In this document: positions 12,880 to 19,638 of the stretch, in pieces
How the letters are laid out: the number at the start of each line of letters is the position of its first letter
How positions within the stretch are numbered: position 1 is the first letter of the stretch
Source of the DNA: a virus
Reading direction: 5' to 3' (one strand)
Length of the DNA stretch: 33,734 nucleotides
IMG/VR virus record: IMGVR_UViG_3300035242_000024
Coordinates: 1 to 33,734 of that record
Notes under the pieces: model-generated
Databases searched by the model: none
Told to the model about the DNA's origin: nothing
Seen by the model: the letters and a program-made list of their open reading frames with translations, nothing else
Made by a program: the position numbers and the translations under genes

Positions 12880-13445
12880 TCGGACGCTCCCTGCAGATGG
12901 TTGAGGTAGTCGGAGAGCAGCCGCGTGTCTTCGGTGACGCCGATGTGGACGCCCTTCGACCACTCCTCGAAGTCCGCGGCGAGCTGGTCGGGCTGCATGC
13001 CCTTGTTCTTGCCGACCTTCGCGATGACGCTGCGGATGGCGGCCGGGTTGACGCCCCACGCCTCGGACGGGCTGGGTTCGTGCTGCGGCTCGTCGCGGTC
13101 GGCCTGCCGGTTGCGGACTTCCTCCGCCGACGCGACGCCCTTGCGGGTGTCCGCGGCGCCGACGGCGAGGATCGCCCGGCCCCACGCGGACGTCTCGGCG
13201 TTCATCAGCTCGCTGTCGCGGGTGAACTGCGTCCGGCCGGGGAACGGCTCCCATGCCGTGCCCACGCCCGGGTTGGGGTCGTCGGCGGTCCGGTAGGCGG
13301 CAGCCTCGAACACGACGAACGCCTTCTCGCCGATCTGCTCCACCCGCCACGGCGCGGCAGGACGGAGACAGCCGTCCGGGTACTTCGCGAAGAACTCCCG
13401 CATCCGCGACGCGACATCGTTGTACGAGCCCAGGTCGATGCTCAC
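12876..13445 (-). CDS. ERF-like single-strand annealing protein (putative)
   Basis: 189 residues from GTG 13445. The core reads AFVVFEAAAYRTADDPNPGVGTAWEPFPG, then QFTRDSELMNAETSAWGRAILAVGAADTRKGVASAEEVRNRQ. A modified-substrate strand followed by an E(N/S)xETSAxGRAxxxLG segment recurs in phage ssDNA-annealing proteins of the ERF-like group (from family knowledge, not searched). The C-terminal 60 residues form a separate helical unit. It would act on replication or recombination intermediates in the cytoplasm. The assignment is likely but not certain. Confidence 0.6.
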   Translation of the reverse strand: MSIDLGSYNDVASRMREFFAKYPDGCLRPAAPWRVEQIGEKAFVVFEAAAYRTADDPNPGVGTAWEPFPGRTQFTRDSELMNAETSAWGRAILAVGAADTRKGVASAEEVRNRQADRDEPQHEPSPSEAWGVNPAAIRSVIAKVGKNKGMQPDQLAADFEEWSKGVHIGVTEDTRLLSDYLNHLQGASE

Positions 13446-13687
13446 CGCGCGCTCCTAGCGAGCGGCCGTGCGGCGTCCCGCGCCCACCGCATCCGCACCA
13501 CCGCGGTCTCCGGGTGATCCCCGAACTCCTGCGCCACCACCGCGGCGCAGCCGGCCACCCCGTGCTCAGCGCGGACCGCGGCGGCGATCGCCGCGCGCAG
13601 CTCGGCCGCGTCGTGCGGCTCGCACGCGGACAGTGTGGAGGCGAACAGCGCTTCGGCGCGGGCGATCTCCACGCTCAGGGCGGTCAC
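13442..13687 (-). CDS. recurrent small actinobacterial phage/mobile-element protein
   Basis: 81 residues: VTALSVEIARAEALFASTLSACEPHDAAELRAAIAAAVRAEHGVAGCAAVVAQEFGDHPETAVVRMRWARDAARPL. The pattern ALFxSxLxxx...VRxAVxxxLRxxGxxGCAxxVAQEFGDHPExAxxRMRWAR recurs in many actinomycete genomes, often beside mobile elements. It has no known function. GTGA overlaps on both sides. Confidence 0.75.
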   Translation of the reverse strand: MTALSVEIARAEALFASTLSACEPHDAAELRAAIAAAVRAEHGVAGCAAVVAQEFGDHPETAVVRMRWARDAARPLARSAR

Positions 13688-14343
13688 GATGCACTCCCGA
13701 TTTCTATGAGGAGTTGCCGGATTCGCTCCCTGGACAGATCCATCGGCTTGCCGATTTCCTCAAGCGTCAGCCCCGCCCCATACGCCTCGCTGAGTACCTC
13801 GACAAAGGCCGTCCGTTCGGCAGTTCCTTTCGGGGGCGTGCGCAAAGACGCGAGCGCTTCGAGCGCCGCAATACGTGCTGTAGCGGCGCACTTCCGGAGA
13901 TCCGCGAATTCGCGGACGCGTGCTTGGGCGCAAGAGGCATGCTCACCGAATCGCGGATCGACCGATTGCGCTGGCTTCTCGTACAGCTTGTCGATGCAGT
14001 AGGAGCAGGTCACCCGGCGAGCGTCACTCGCCGGATAGGTATGGAACCGAGTCCGGCCGCACACGGTGGCCGATCCGTCAGTGAGCACGGCGTGCCATGG
14101 GCCGGGGCCGCTGGCCGAGCCGATGAGGTGTGGATTGACGGAAGACCGGTCGCTGCCGGGCTCCTTCTTCGCCTCCTCGGTATAGATCTCCTGGTATCGC
14201 TCCGGATATTCGCTGACCAGTTGTGTAATCGCTGAGCCGCGCCGACGTCCCCGGGTCTCGCCTGTCGCATCGGCGTAGATGCGGCGGAAACGGTCTCGAT
14301 GCTCGCCGATGAGCCGGGTATGTGCGCGAGACTGCGCGGTCAC
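13684..14343 (-). CDS. sigma-70 region-4-like HTH protein with zinc knuckle
   Basis: 219 residues from GTG 14343. The C-terminus (YGAGLTLEEIGKPMDLSRERIRQLLIEIG) is a textbook sigma-70 region-4 type helix-turn-helix, including the SRERIRQ recognition helix. The middle has WHAVLTDGSATVCGR...RRVTCSYC, a likely zinc site. The N-terminus shows two similar units (HRDRFRRIYADA and YPERYQEIYTEE). Third-position GC is visibly lower than in neighbouring genes, which suggests separate acquisition. There is no region-2 core-binding domain, so it is a DNA-binding regulator and not a complete sigma factor. Candidate activator or promoter-specificity protein. Confidence 0.75.
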   Translation of the reverse strand: MTAQSRAHTRLIGEHRDRFRRIYADATGETRGRRRGSAITQLVSEYPERYQEIYTEEAKKEPGSDRSSVNPHLIGSASGPGPWHAVLTDGSATVCGRTRFHTYPASDARRVTCSYCIDKLYEKPAQSVDPRFGEHASCAQARVREFADLRKCAATARIAALEALASLRTPPKGTAERTAFVEVLSEAYGAGLTLEEIGKPMDLSRERIRQLLIEIGSAS

Positions 14344-14738
14344 GGCGTCACCGCCCACAGCAGCAGCACCGCGGCGGCCAGCACGCCCAGCAGCGTCACG
14401 GACGCCGCCCGCGCGCGCCGGTCCCGGCGGCTCACCGCCCGCCGGTACGCCCGCGTCTGCGACCGCGACGGCTGCGCATGCCGGGGCCCGGCGACGGGCC
14501 GGTACTCGGCGGCAGGGGTATCCCAGGCTGGGCGCGGCGGTGGCCAGATCCCGATCGTCTGCGGCATCTCGATGGCTGCGTGCCGGTCGGTGGATCGCAG
14601 CGGGATCGGGGAGATCGGGGCGGTCGCGAGCATGGGCGGCATGCGCCGGGTGTGGTCCAGGTGGGGGATGACGGCGGTGTCGGCGGTCCGGTGGAAGATC
14701 ACCCGCGTTTCGGCGGCGGGCTCGTACAGGTCGGTCAT
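14340..14738 (-). CDS. tail-anchored membrane protein
   Basis: 132 residues from ATG 14738. About 105 polar, Pro-rich residues are followed by a basic stretch (SRSQTRAYRRAVSRRDRRARAAS) and a C-terminal hydrophobic helix (VTLLGVLAAAVLLLWAV). A soluble cytoplasmic domain anchored at its C-terminus is expected. ATGA and GTGA overlaps at the two ends. Function unknown; a membrane-surface role during infection is possible. Confidence 0.7.
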   Translation of the reverse strand: MTDLYEPAAETRVIFHRTADTAVIPHLDHTRRMPPMLATAPISPIPLRSTDRHAAIEMPQTIGIWPPPRPAWDTPAAEYRPVAGPRHAQPSRSQTRAYRRAVSRRDRRARAASVTLLGVLAAAVLLLWAVTP

Positions 14739-15280
14739 CGGCCCAGGCCCTTCTTCACGGCCTCGGCGACCAGCTCGGCGGCGGACGCCCGGACGGCGTC
14801 GACCACCTTCTGCTTCTCCGCGTCGAAGACGGCCCGCAACTCCTTGTCCAGCTCGGTGCGCACGGCCTTGGTGATGTTGGCCTGCAGCATCGTGGGGCTG
14901 TCGCTGCGGTACTTGTCGGAGCGCTCGTGGATGACCTTGTTGACCTCGGCCATGACCAGCTCGCGCATCGTGGTCGTGCCGCTGGTCGGCTCCCCGTATA
15001 CGTTGGTCTTGGTGATCGGACCGGTGAGCGCGTTCTCGACCAGCGGCCGGACCGCCGCCCGAATCTCCTCGTCGCGCAGCTCCAGGAACCGCTTCCGCAG
15101 ACCGCTCCAGTACTCGTCGGCGGTAAGCCTGGCGGTGATCTTCTCGGCCACGATGTCAGCGAGGGTCTTGCCGCGCGTGTTGTACTCGCCGGTCTCGTCG
15201 TCGTAGTCCCGGATCTCCTCGCCGATCTCGGCGGTGAGGTCGATGGCGTCGAGGCTATCGACGGTGACGTTGATCTGCAT
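14735..15280 (-). CDS. helical hypothetical protein
   Basis: 181 residues: MQINVTVDSLDAIDLTAEIGEEIRDYDDETGEYNTRGKTLADIVAEKITARL. A short beta/acidic head is followed by about 120 mostly helical, charged residues ending ASAAELVAEAVKKGLGR. It starts after the only sizeable gap on its 5' side, so it may have its own transcript start. The family is not recognised; the style is that of phage early proteins with an oligomeric helical body. Confidence 0.7.
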   Translation of the reverse strand: MQINVTVDSLDAIDLTAEIGEEIRDYDDETGEYNTRGKTLADIVAEKITARLTADEYWSGLRKRFLELRDEEIRAAVRPLVENALTGPITKTNVYGEPTSGTTTMRELVMAEVNKVIHERSDKYRSDSPTMLQANITKAVRTELDKELRAVFDAEKQKVVDAVRASAAELVAEAVKKGLGR

Positions 15281-15443
15281 CTCTATGTCCCTCGTGTGCG
15301 ATGTGCGATGTGAAGTGCGAAGTTCGGGGCCCGGGACGCCGAAGGCGGTCAGCGCCCCGGGCCGTTCCCGGACCGGCCGCAGAACCGGCCCGGGGAGCGG
15401 AGCAGCGAGGGCGAGCAGTGGGAGAGCCTCGCCGCACCGCGGG
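15281..15443 (-). promoter_or_regulatory. gap with two GC-rich hairpins and short tandem repeats
   Basis: Two inverted repeats lie next to each other: GGCCCGGG/CCCGGGCC with ends 15328-15363, and CCCGGACCGG/CCGGCCCGGG with ends 15367-15394 (one mismatch). They would form strong hairpins in the leftward transcript. No T tract follows, so they may be attenuators or rho-independent-like terminators of the actinomycete type. Between the hairpins and ATG 15280, at 15296-15322, the plus strand reads GTGCGAT twice and then AGTGCGA, a possible binding-site array. No gene is supported here. Confidence 0.45.
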
Positions 15444-15572
15444 TCAGAGGCCGTCGCGGCGGCCACGGCCCAAGCGGGCCAGGGCACGGCGGAGGCGGCC
15501 GTAGTGGCGGGTGTCCGGCCAGTGCCGCACCCCGCAGCGGGTGCACAGCGGGGCCATGTCGACGGAGGCCAT
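15444..15572 (-). CDS. 42-residue CxxC miniprotein
   Basis: MASVDMAPLCTRCGVRHWPDTRHYGRLRRALARLGRGRRDGL from ATG 15572, which shares a base with the TGA of the preceding gene (TGATG). One CxxC plus two His could bind zinc, and the basic tail suits nucleic-acid contact. It is short, so moderate confidence. Confidence 0.55.
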   Translation of the reverse strand: MASVDMAPLCTRCGVRHWPDTRHYGRLRRALARLGRGRRDGL

Positions 15573-16345
15573 CACTCGGCGCTCGCGGACTCGCCGCGGC
15601 GGCGAGTCCGGTCCTCGCGGACGGCCATGAAGCGCGCCAGGTTCGGGTTGGCGACCCGGCCCTCGTCCGCCGGCGTCATCCACGCCTTGACCCGCGCCGT
15701 CGCCCAGTCGTTGTCCTCCAGCAGCGCCCAGGAGTGGGCGTCGGCCAGCGCGGCCGTCCGGCTGCCGAACGACCCCACGGAGCGCTTCCAGAGCAACTCC
15801 TGGCGCCGGGCGGACGAGAAGATCCCCGCCTCGGTCTCAGCGTCGTAGTGCGCCTCCATCGACGAGTCCGGGTCGATCGAGGCGGCTGGAGTCTCGTCGA
15901 CCAGGCCGTCGTCAGTCACCGCCACCGTGTGCGCCTCCATCCGGGCGCCCGGAGGCGTCGGGTCCTCGTCGGAACGAGAGAAACCCTGCGCGTCGCGGGA
16001 CTCCAGCTCGGCCACGCGGGCGCGGAGCTGGGCGATCTCCTCATCGCGCTCGTCCGGAGCGGGCATCTGGCGGTAGACCGCAACGCCGATCGGGCCGCGC
16101 GAACCGGAAGCGTCACGGTGGTAGACGCCGCTGGTCATCTTCTTCGTCTCGCCCGGCTTGCCCAGCAGGGCTGCGGCGATCACGTCGACGGCGGGCGCTG
16201 CCTCGTCGTTGTTCCATGGGCGCGGCTGGATGCTGATGTCGAAGCAGGACGGCGCGGGCTCACCCACCAAGGCCAGCGCATCGTCGGCGAGCTTGTGCAG
16301 CTCGGTGGCGATGTTCAGCCAGGGGTCGGGCTGTACGGTGGTCAT
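15572..16345 (-). CDS. hypothetical protein with short coiled coil
   Basis: 257 residues from ATG 16345 with an AAAGGA ribosome binding site about 12 bases upstream. Residues 1-95 form an apparent globular unit (WLNIATELHKLADDALALVGEPAPSCFDISIQPRPW, VDVIAAALLGKPGETKKMTSGVYHRD). A short coiled coil (DERDEEIAQLRARVAELES) and an acidic linker follow. The C-terminus (RTAALADAHSWALLEDNDWATARVKAWMTPADEG, RFMAVREDRTRRRG) is probably a second small domain. No family recognised. Confidence 0.7.
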   Translation of the reverse strand: MTTVQPDPWLNIATELHKLADDALALVGEPAPSCFDISIQPRPWNNDEAAPAVDVIAAALLGKPGETKKMTSGVYHRDASGSRGPIGVAVYRQMPAPDERDEEIAQLRARVAELESRDAQGFSRSDEDPTPPGARMEAHTVAVTDDGLVDETPAASIDPDSSMEAHYDAETEAGIFSSARRQELLWKRSVGSFGSRTAALADAHSWALLEDNDWATARVKAWMTPADEGRVANPNLARFMAVREDRTRRRGESASAE

Positions 16346-16426
16346 TGCGGATCGGGTCCTTTCAACGATGGGATGTCTGATCCGTACGGCGGCCGGCCCC
16401 GGGCGTGGGGCGGGCCGCTCCTTGCG
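16346..16426 (-). promoter_or_regulatory. short gap with inverted repeat
   Basis: 81 bases between two minus-strand genes. Near the downstream start a CGGATC/GATCCG inverted repeat spans the AAAGGA ribosome binding site, so the leader RNA could fold over it. Next to it is a GC-rich GCGGCC/GGCCGC pair. Function is speculative. Confidence 0.25.
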
Positions 16427-16612
16427 TCAGGTCGTCGGCAGCCGATCCAGCCAGGCCACCCACGCCGTGTGATCAATCGCCGCGATCAGCACCGCGTACG
16501 GCGCGATCCAGGCAGGCAACGCCCACCAGCTCCAATGCCGCGGGACACGCGGCTGCGGGTGAGGCGGCGGAGGCGGAGGCGTCTGCGGCCACGGAATGCC
16601 CTCGGTACTCAC
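16427..16612 (-). CDS. 61-residue membrane protein with Pro-rich head
   Basis: GTG 16612 opens VSTEGIPWPQTPPPPPPHPQPRVPRHWSWWALPAWIAPYAVLIAAIDHTAWVAWLDRLPTT. A polyproline head precedes one Trp-rich hydrophobic helix (about 29-46). Its start overlaps the TGA of the Pro-rich gene upstream. The helix is short, with aromatic residues at both ends. Function unknown. Confidence 0.65.
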   Translation of the reverse strand: MSTEGIPWPQTPPPPPPHPQPRVPRHWSWWALPAWIAPYAVLIAAIDHTAWVAWLDRLPTT

Positions 16613-17013
16613 GCCCCGCCGCCTTCCAGCAGCGGGACCGCGCTCGGTGGTCGCGGCACCGGAGGCGGCGGCGGCCCGGGCGACGGCTGGGGCCGCGGCA
16701 TCGGCGGATCCGCCGCGAAGCGCGGCACCGCCGGGCGCAGCGGCAGGGAGAACCGGCCGGGGCGGGCCGGCAGGCCGAAGCCGTGGTGCCGGTGCTCACC
16801 GCCCCGGCCGGGGCTTGCGCCCGCGACGGGTGCCACCACAGCTCCGTCGCTTCCGCACGCCGCTGCTAGGCCAGCGACGGCAGGGCCGGGCGTCGGCCCC
16901 TTCCCTGCGGCTACAGGGGCCGAGGCGGAGCCCTTCTTCGGCGGCTTGTTCGGCGGCCGCTTCGGCGGAGGCGGGGCCTTCGGCGGAGGCGGACTCTTGG
17001 GCTTGTTGCTCAC
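16609..17013 (-). CDS. proline-rich low-complexity protein
   Basis: 134 residues from GTG 17013 (GTGA overlap). The N-terminus, VSNKPKSPPPPKAPPPPKRPPNKPPKKGS, is Lys/Pro-rich. A Gly/Ala-rich middle with a possible metal-binding EHRHHGF follows, then a second Pro-rich stretch (PRPQPSPGPPPPPVPRPPS). It is probably disordered and basic. Reading frame is supported by overlaps at both ends, not by homology. Confidence 0.55.
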   Translation of the reverse strand: MSNKPKSPPPPKAPPPPKRPPNKPPKKGSASAPVAAGKGPTPGPAVAGLAAACGSDGAVVAPVAGASPGRGGEHRHHGFGLPARPGRFSLPLRPAVPRFAADPPMPRPQPSPGPPPPPVPRPPSAVPLLEGGGA

Positions 17014-18278
17014 TTGCCCGCCTCCGAGATCAGGTCGTCGAGGGCGGCCAGCGCGTCGTGGGCTCGGTCGAGCAGCCCGACCAGCTCCTCGTCGTACGGG
17101 CCGAGCTGCCGGACCCAGGTCGCGAGGTAGGCCGGGCCGGAGGTCGGCGAAAGCAGCTCGACGACCTGCAGCAGCCGGAACCGCGCGGCCCGACGCTCGG
17201 CCATCTCCACCTCGGTCGGCTCGTCGACCTTCGGCTCGGCCAGCGCCCACCGCGTGCCACCCGGGCCGCCCACGCCAACCACGCGGCCCGCGTCGGCCAG
17301 CTCCCGCAGCGCGGGCTCAACCCACGACGAATGCACGCCCGGCATCGGCAGCTTCGTCCACACCTCGACCCGGGTGAGGCCATGGTCGGCGTCGGCGAGC
17401 ACCGACAGGATCTCGGCGGCCAGCTCGATGCGCTGCGCGGCGGTCGGGACCGGAGCGGCATCCGAAGGCTCGTCCGGCTCCCGCGGCGGGACGGGGGCAT
17501 CCGCCACGGGAGCCAGCTCACCCGCGCCGGCCTGAGCAGCCGACAGGTCGGCGGCCGGTACGGGGGTCGTGCCCGGGACGGCCGAGGGAGCAGTGTCGGC
17601 CTCGACCGGCCCGGGAGTCTGGACGTCGACCAGCTCGGTGAGCGCCCACAGCATGCCGCCGTCGACCTCGCCGACCACGCATGCGCGATCCTCGCCGGCC
17701 AGCCGCTCCAAGATGGGGGCCATCCGCACGGTCAGCTCGGCACGCTCGGCGTCAGGCCCGCCGGAGTCGATGAGGAACGCCAGCTGCCAGGCCGTCATGC
17801 CGGTAGCGCCAGCCGTGGCCAACGCGCGCAGGACGTCCGGCGTGAGATCGGGCTCGGGCTTCGGCTCGGCGCGCTCCTCGACGACCTCGCGAATCTTCTC
17901 GGCGGTCGGCTTGCCCTTGCGTCCGCGCCCGGCAGCCTCGGCTAGCACCTCGGCGCGCTGCTCCTCGGGGACCTTGGCCAGCTCACGAGCCTGAGCCTCG
18001 TTCTCGATAGGAACAGCTGTTCCGATTTCCGCGGCCTGGATCAGCTGGCGACCGCGACGGCCGGTGAAGTTCCACCGGACCGCGCAGTACTCCTCGAAGG
18101 TGTCGCACTGGGCGCGGTAGAGCCGGTTCTGCTGGATCGCGGCGAGCGCCATGCCGACCTCGATGAAGGTCTTCATGCCGCGCTCGATGCGCTCCTCGCA
18201 GTCGGACAGCGCGATGGCCTCGGTCCGACTGAGGACGTCGGCGCCGATGGGGGCGTGGCCGGTAACCGTGGCGGTCAT
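17010..18278 (-). CDS. TFEEYC-motif protein with C-terminal winged-helix-like unit
   Basis: 422 residues from ATG 18278. Residues about 20-85 (LSDCEERIERGMKTFIEVGMALAAIQQNRLYRAQCDTFEEYCAVRWNFTGRRGRQLIQAAEIG) form a domain frequent in phage and plasmid DNA-binding proteins. It is followed by ELAKVPEEQRAEVLAEAAGRGRKGKPTAEKIREVVEE, like the helical part of ParB-type proteins. After an Ala/Pro linker comes EILSVLADADHGLTRVEVWTKLPMPGVHSSWVEPALRELADAGRVVGVGG, which reads as a winged helix. Sequence-specific DNA binding is likely by inference. The next gene shares the first domain. Confidence 0.7.
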   Translation of the reverse strand: MTATVTGHAPIGADVLSRTEAIALSDCEERIERGMKTFIEVGMALAAIQQNRLYRAQCDTFEEYCAVRWNFTGRRGRQLIQAAEIGTAVPIENEAQARELAKVPEEQRAEVLAEAAGRGRKGKPTAEKIREVVEERAEPKPEPDLTPDVLRALATAGATGMTAWQLAFLIDSGGPDAERAELTVRMAPILERLAGEDRACVVGEVDGGMLWALTELVDVQTPGPVEADTAPSAVPGTTPVPAADLSAAQAGAGELAPVADAPVPPREPDEPSDAAPVPTAAQRIELAAEILSVLADADHGLTRVEVWTKLPMPGVHSSWVEPALRELADAGRVVGVGGPGGTRWALAEPKVDEPTEVEMAERRAARFRLLQVVELLSPTSGPAYLATWVRQLGPYDEELVGLLDRAHDALAALDDLISEAGK

Positions 18279-18811
18279 GCCGACACCTCGCGCAGTTGCT
18301 CGGCCGTCAGCTCGAACCACTCGCCGTGGCGACGCTCGGCCGCAAACCGACGATGCAAGGCCGACTCGCCGGCCTGGCCGACGCCCGGCAGTGTCCCGAG
18401 GATCCGCAGCGGGATGGGGCACATGCGCTGGATTTCGGCCAGCCGGGCGACGGGGTCGCCGGCCACGCCGATCTTCACCAGCCCGCCGGTCGCGGCCTGG
18501 ATGAAGTAGACGGACCTCGTATCGGCGGACGAACCCTTGACGGCTGCGACGACGCGGTGGCGCTCGGCCAGACGCAGGCCGCGAGGCCCGAATTCGGTGA
18601 GGCAGTACTCCTCGAAGGTTTCGTAGCCGAGGGTCGCCCACGCGCCGCCCCTGTGCGCCTGCTTCAGGAGCGCGCCCACGGTCATGAAGCTGCGGGTCGC
18701 CGCATTCATCTGCGCAGTCAGCACGCGGGCGTCATCGGCGGAGAGGGGCTTGCCCCAGTCGCGACCGGCGTCGACCAGGGCGGTCGAGCGGGGAAGGGTG
18801 GCGGCGGTCAT
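18275..18811 (-). CDS. TFEEYC-motif protein with T5orf172/MUG113 (GIY-YIG-like) domain
   Basis: 178 residues from ATG 18811. Residues about 28-85 (LTAQMNAATRSFMTVGALLKQAHRGGAWATLGYETFEEYCLTEFGPRGLRLAERHRVV) repeat the domain seen at the start of the neighbouring gene. From about 98 it reads SVYFIQAATGGLVKIGVAGDPVARLAEIQRMCP, then ALHRRFAAERRHGEWFEL. This is the VYF..G.VKIG....R......(C)P pattern of the T5orf172/MUG113 branch of GIY-YIG folds, complete with HRRF and GEWF. DNA nicking or binding is possible. It is the second gene of the early operon and overlaps the first by ATGA. Confidence 0.75.
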   Translation of the reverse strand: MTAATLPRSTALVDAGRDWGKPLSADDARVLTAQMNAATRSFMTVGALLKQAHRGGAWATLGYETFEEYCLTEFGPRGLRLAERHRVVAAVKGSSADTRSVYFIQAATGGLVKIGVAGDPVARLAEIQRMCPIPLRILGTLPGVGQAGESALHRRFAAERRHGEWFELTAEQLREVSA

Positions 18812-19035
18812 GCGGCACCTGCCGGCCGACTGACGGTCACGGTGGTCTCGACCTTGATCCGGTCGGCGAACCAGCTCATGAGCGTCTGGTGCGTGACGTA
18901 CTCGCCGGTCCGCTCGGTCAGGTCGGCCGCCATCGCCCGCCAGCTCGTCGTCGCACGACGCGCGGCGACGTACTCATCCAGCGGCCCACCGAGGCGGGTC
19001 TCGACGAGCTTGTAAAGGGGGGTGGGCTGGGTCAT
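18808..19035 (-). CDS. first early gene: small HTH-like protein
   Basis: 75 residues from ATG 19035: MTQPTPLYKLVETRLGGPLDEYVAARRATTSWRAMAADLTERTGEYVTHQTLMSWFADRIKVETTVTV. The segment SWRAMAADLTERTGEYVTHQTLMSWF is a plausible helix-turn-helix (the form seen in small actinophage Cro-like proteins). It is divergent from the repressor gene and directly behind the palindromic promoter, the expected place for a Cro or early regulator. An in-frame GTG at 19053 is possible, but ATG 19035 places the start about eight bases after the -10 box, as for a leaderless message. Confidence 0.75.
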   Translation of the reverse strand: MTQPTPLYKLVETRLGGPLDEYVAARRATTSWRAMAADLTERTGEYVTHQTLMSWFADRIKVETTVTVSRPAGAA

Positions 19036-19042
19036 GGCGAGA

Positions 19043-19088
19043 AGTATGGTCACCTGGCATCTGACTTGTCAATGGCAAGTCAGATGCC
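19043..19088 (-). promoter_or_regulatory. early leftward promoter with overlapping palindromic operator
   Basis: On the minus strand TTGACA (19072-19067) and CATACT (19048-19043) are separated by 18 bases, with ATG 19035 close behind. The -35 box lies in a perfect inverted repeat, GGCATCTGACTTG (19056-19068) and CAAGTCAGATGCC (19076-19088), with a 7-base centre. Within it the 15-mer CTTGTCAATGGCAAG (19065-19079) differs at only two bases from a second site before the repressor start. Repressor binding here would block the early promoter. Confidence 0.75.
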
Positions 19089-19142
19089 ATTTTGGCCATA
19101 CGGATCGTCATGGATGTGGCACACTAAGCGCTTGCCAAGTAG

Positions 19143-19157
19143 CTTGCCAACGGCAAG
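19143..19157 (+). promoter_or_regulatory. second operator-like palindrome before the repressor gene
   Basis: CTTGCCAACGGCAAG is a perfect 6-3-6 palindrome ending ten bases before the repressor ATG. Extra half sites CTTGCC lie at 19131-19136 and 19161-19166, the last touching the start codon. There is no clear ribosome binding site in front of ATG 19167, so the repressor message may be leaderless. Binding of the repressor here would give autoregulation (inference). I could not fix a plus-strand -35/-10 pair. Confidence 0.6.
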
Positions 19158-19166
19158 ACTCTTGCC

Positions 19167-19622
19167 ATGACGACCGAACCGCAGCCGAGCGCAGACCGGC
19201 AGCTAGGGGCGATCCCGGCGGACTCCTTCGCCAACCGCCTGATGCTCACCCGCGCTCACGCAGGTCACCTGTCGATCCGCGAAGCGGCAGACCTGTGCGA
19301 CCTCGGCCGGGGGGCCTGGACCAACTGGGAGAAGGGAACGCTCCCCGGCGACATCATCGACGTGGCCACGACGGTGGCCAGCCGGCTAGGCGTGGATCGA
19401 GACTGGCTACTCTTCGGCGGCCAGCTCAGCCAGGCCGAAAATCGGCCGGCGCGGAGGCGGGGAACCGCCCCGCGTAGTACCCACGGGTGTGCAACGGTAC
19501 CCGCTGGTAGGGGCCGTGACACGGTCCGCGCGATGGACAACCGGCCACCCGGACGGCCTTCCGCCGCTACCGCCCCGGGCATCATCCGAACGGCCTACCT
19601 GCAGCGGCCCGGACGGTCGTAG
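19167..19622 (+). CDS. phage immunity-repressor-type HTH protein
   Basis: 151 residues. Residues about 20-80 (FANRLMLTRAHAGHLSIREAADLCDLGRGAWTNWEKGTLPGDIIDVATTVASRLGVDRDWLLFG) form an XRE-type HTH with the typical trailing WLLFG. The C-terminal 60 residues are Arg/Pro-rich and look disordered (DNRPPGRPSAATAP). It is divergent from the early operon, flanked by two related palindromes, and lies 16 bases before the integrase gene, so it is very probably the lysogeny repressor. The absence of an LexA-like protease domain means induction works differently from lambda CI. Confidence 0.85.
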   Translation: MTTEPQPSADRQLGAIPADSFANRLMLTRAHAGHLSIREAADLCDLGRGAWTNWEKGTLPGDIIDVATTVASRLGVDRDWLLFGGQLSQAENRPARRRGTAPRSTHGCATVPAGRGRDTVRAMDNRPPGRPSAATAPGIIRTAYLQRPGRS

Positions 19623-19638
19623 AGAGGCTGGACGAACG

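Noticed and set aside
11949-14343. Phage-encoded defence system (HNH plus regulator)
   Set aside because: The HNH, annealing and sigma-like genes are separate members of a long early operon; no pairing typical of a known defence system is visible.
15734-17945. Two long plus-strand frames (about 450-550 codons)
   Set aside because: They run antisense to four minus-strand genes with overlapping junctions and change into Arg/Pro low complexity. They have no ribosome binding site or motifs.
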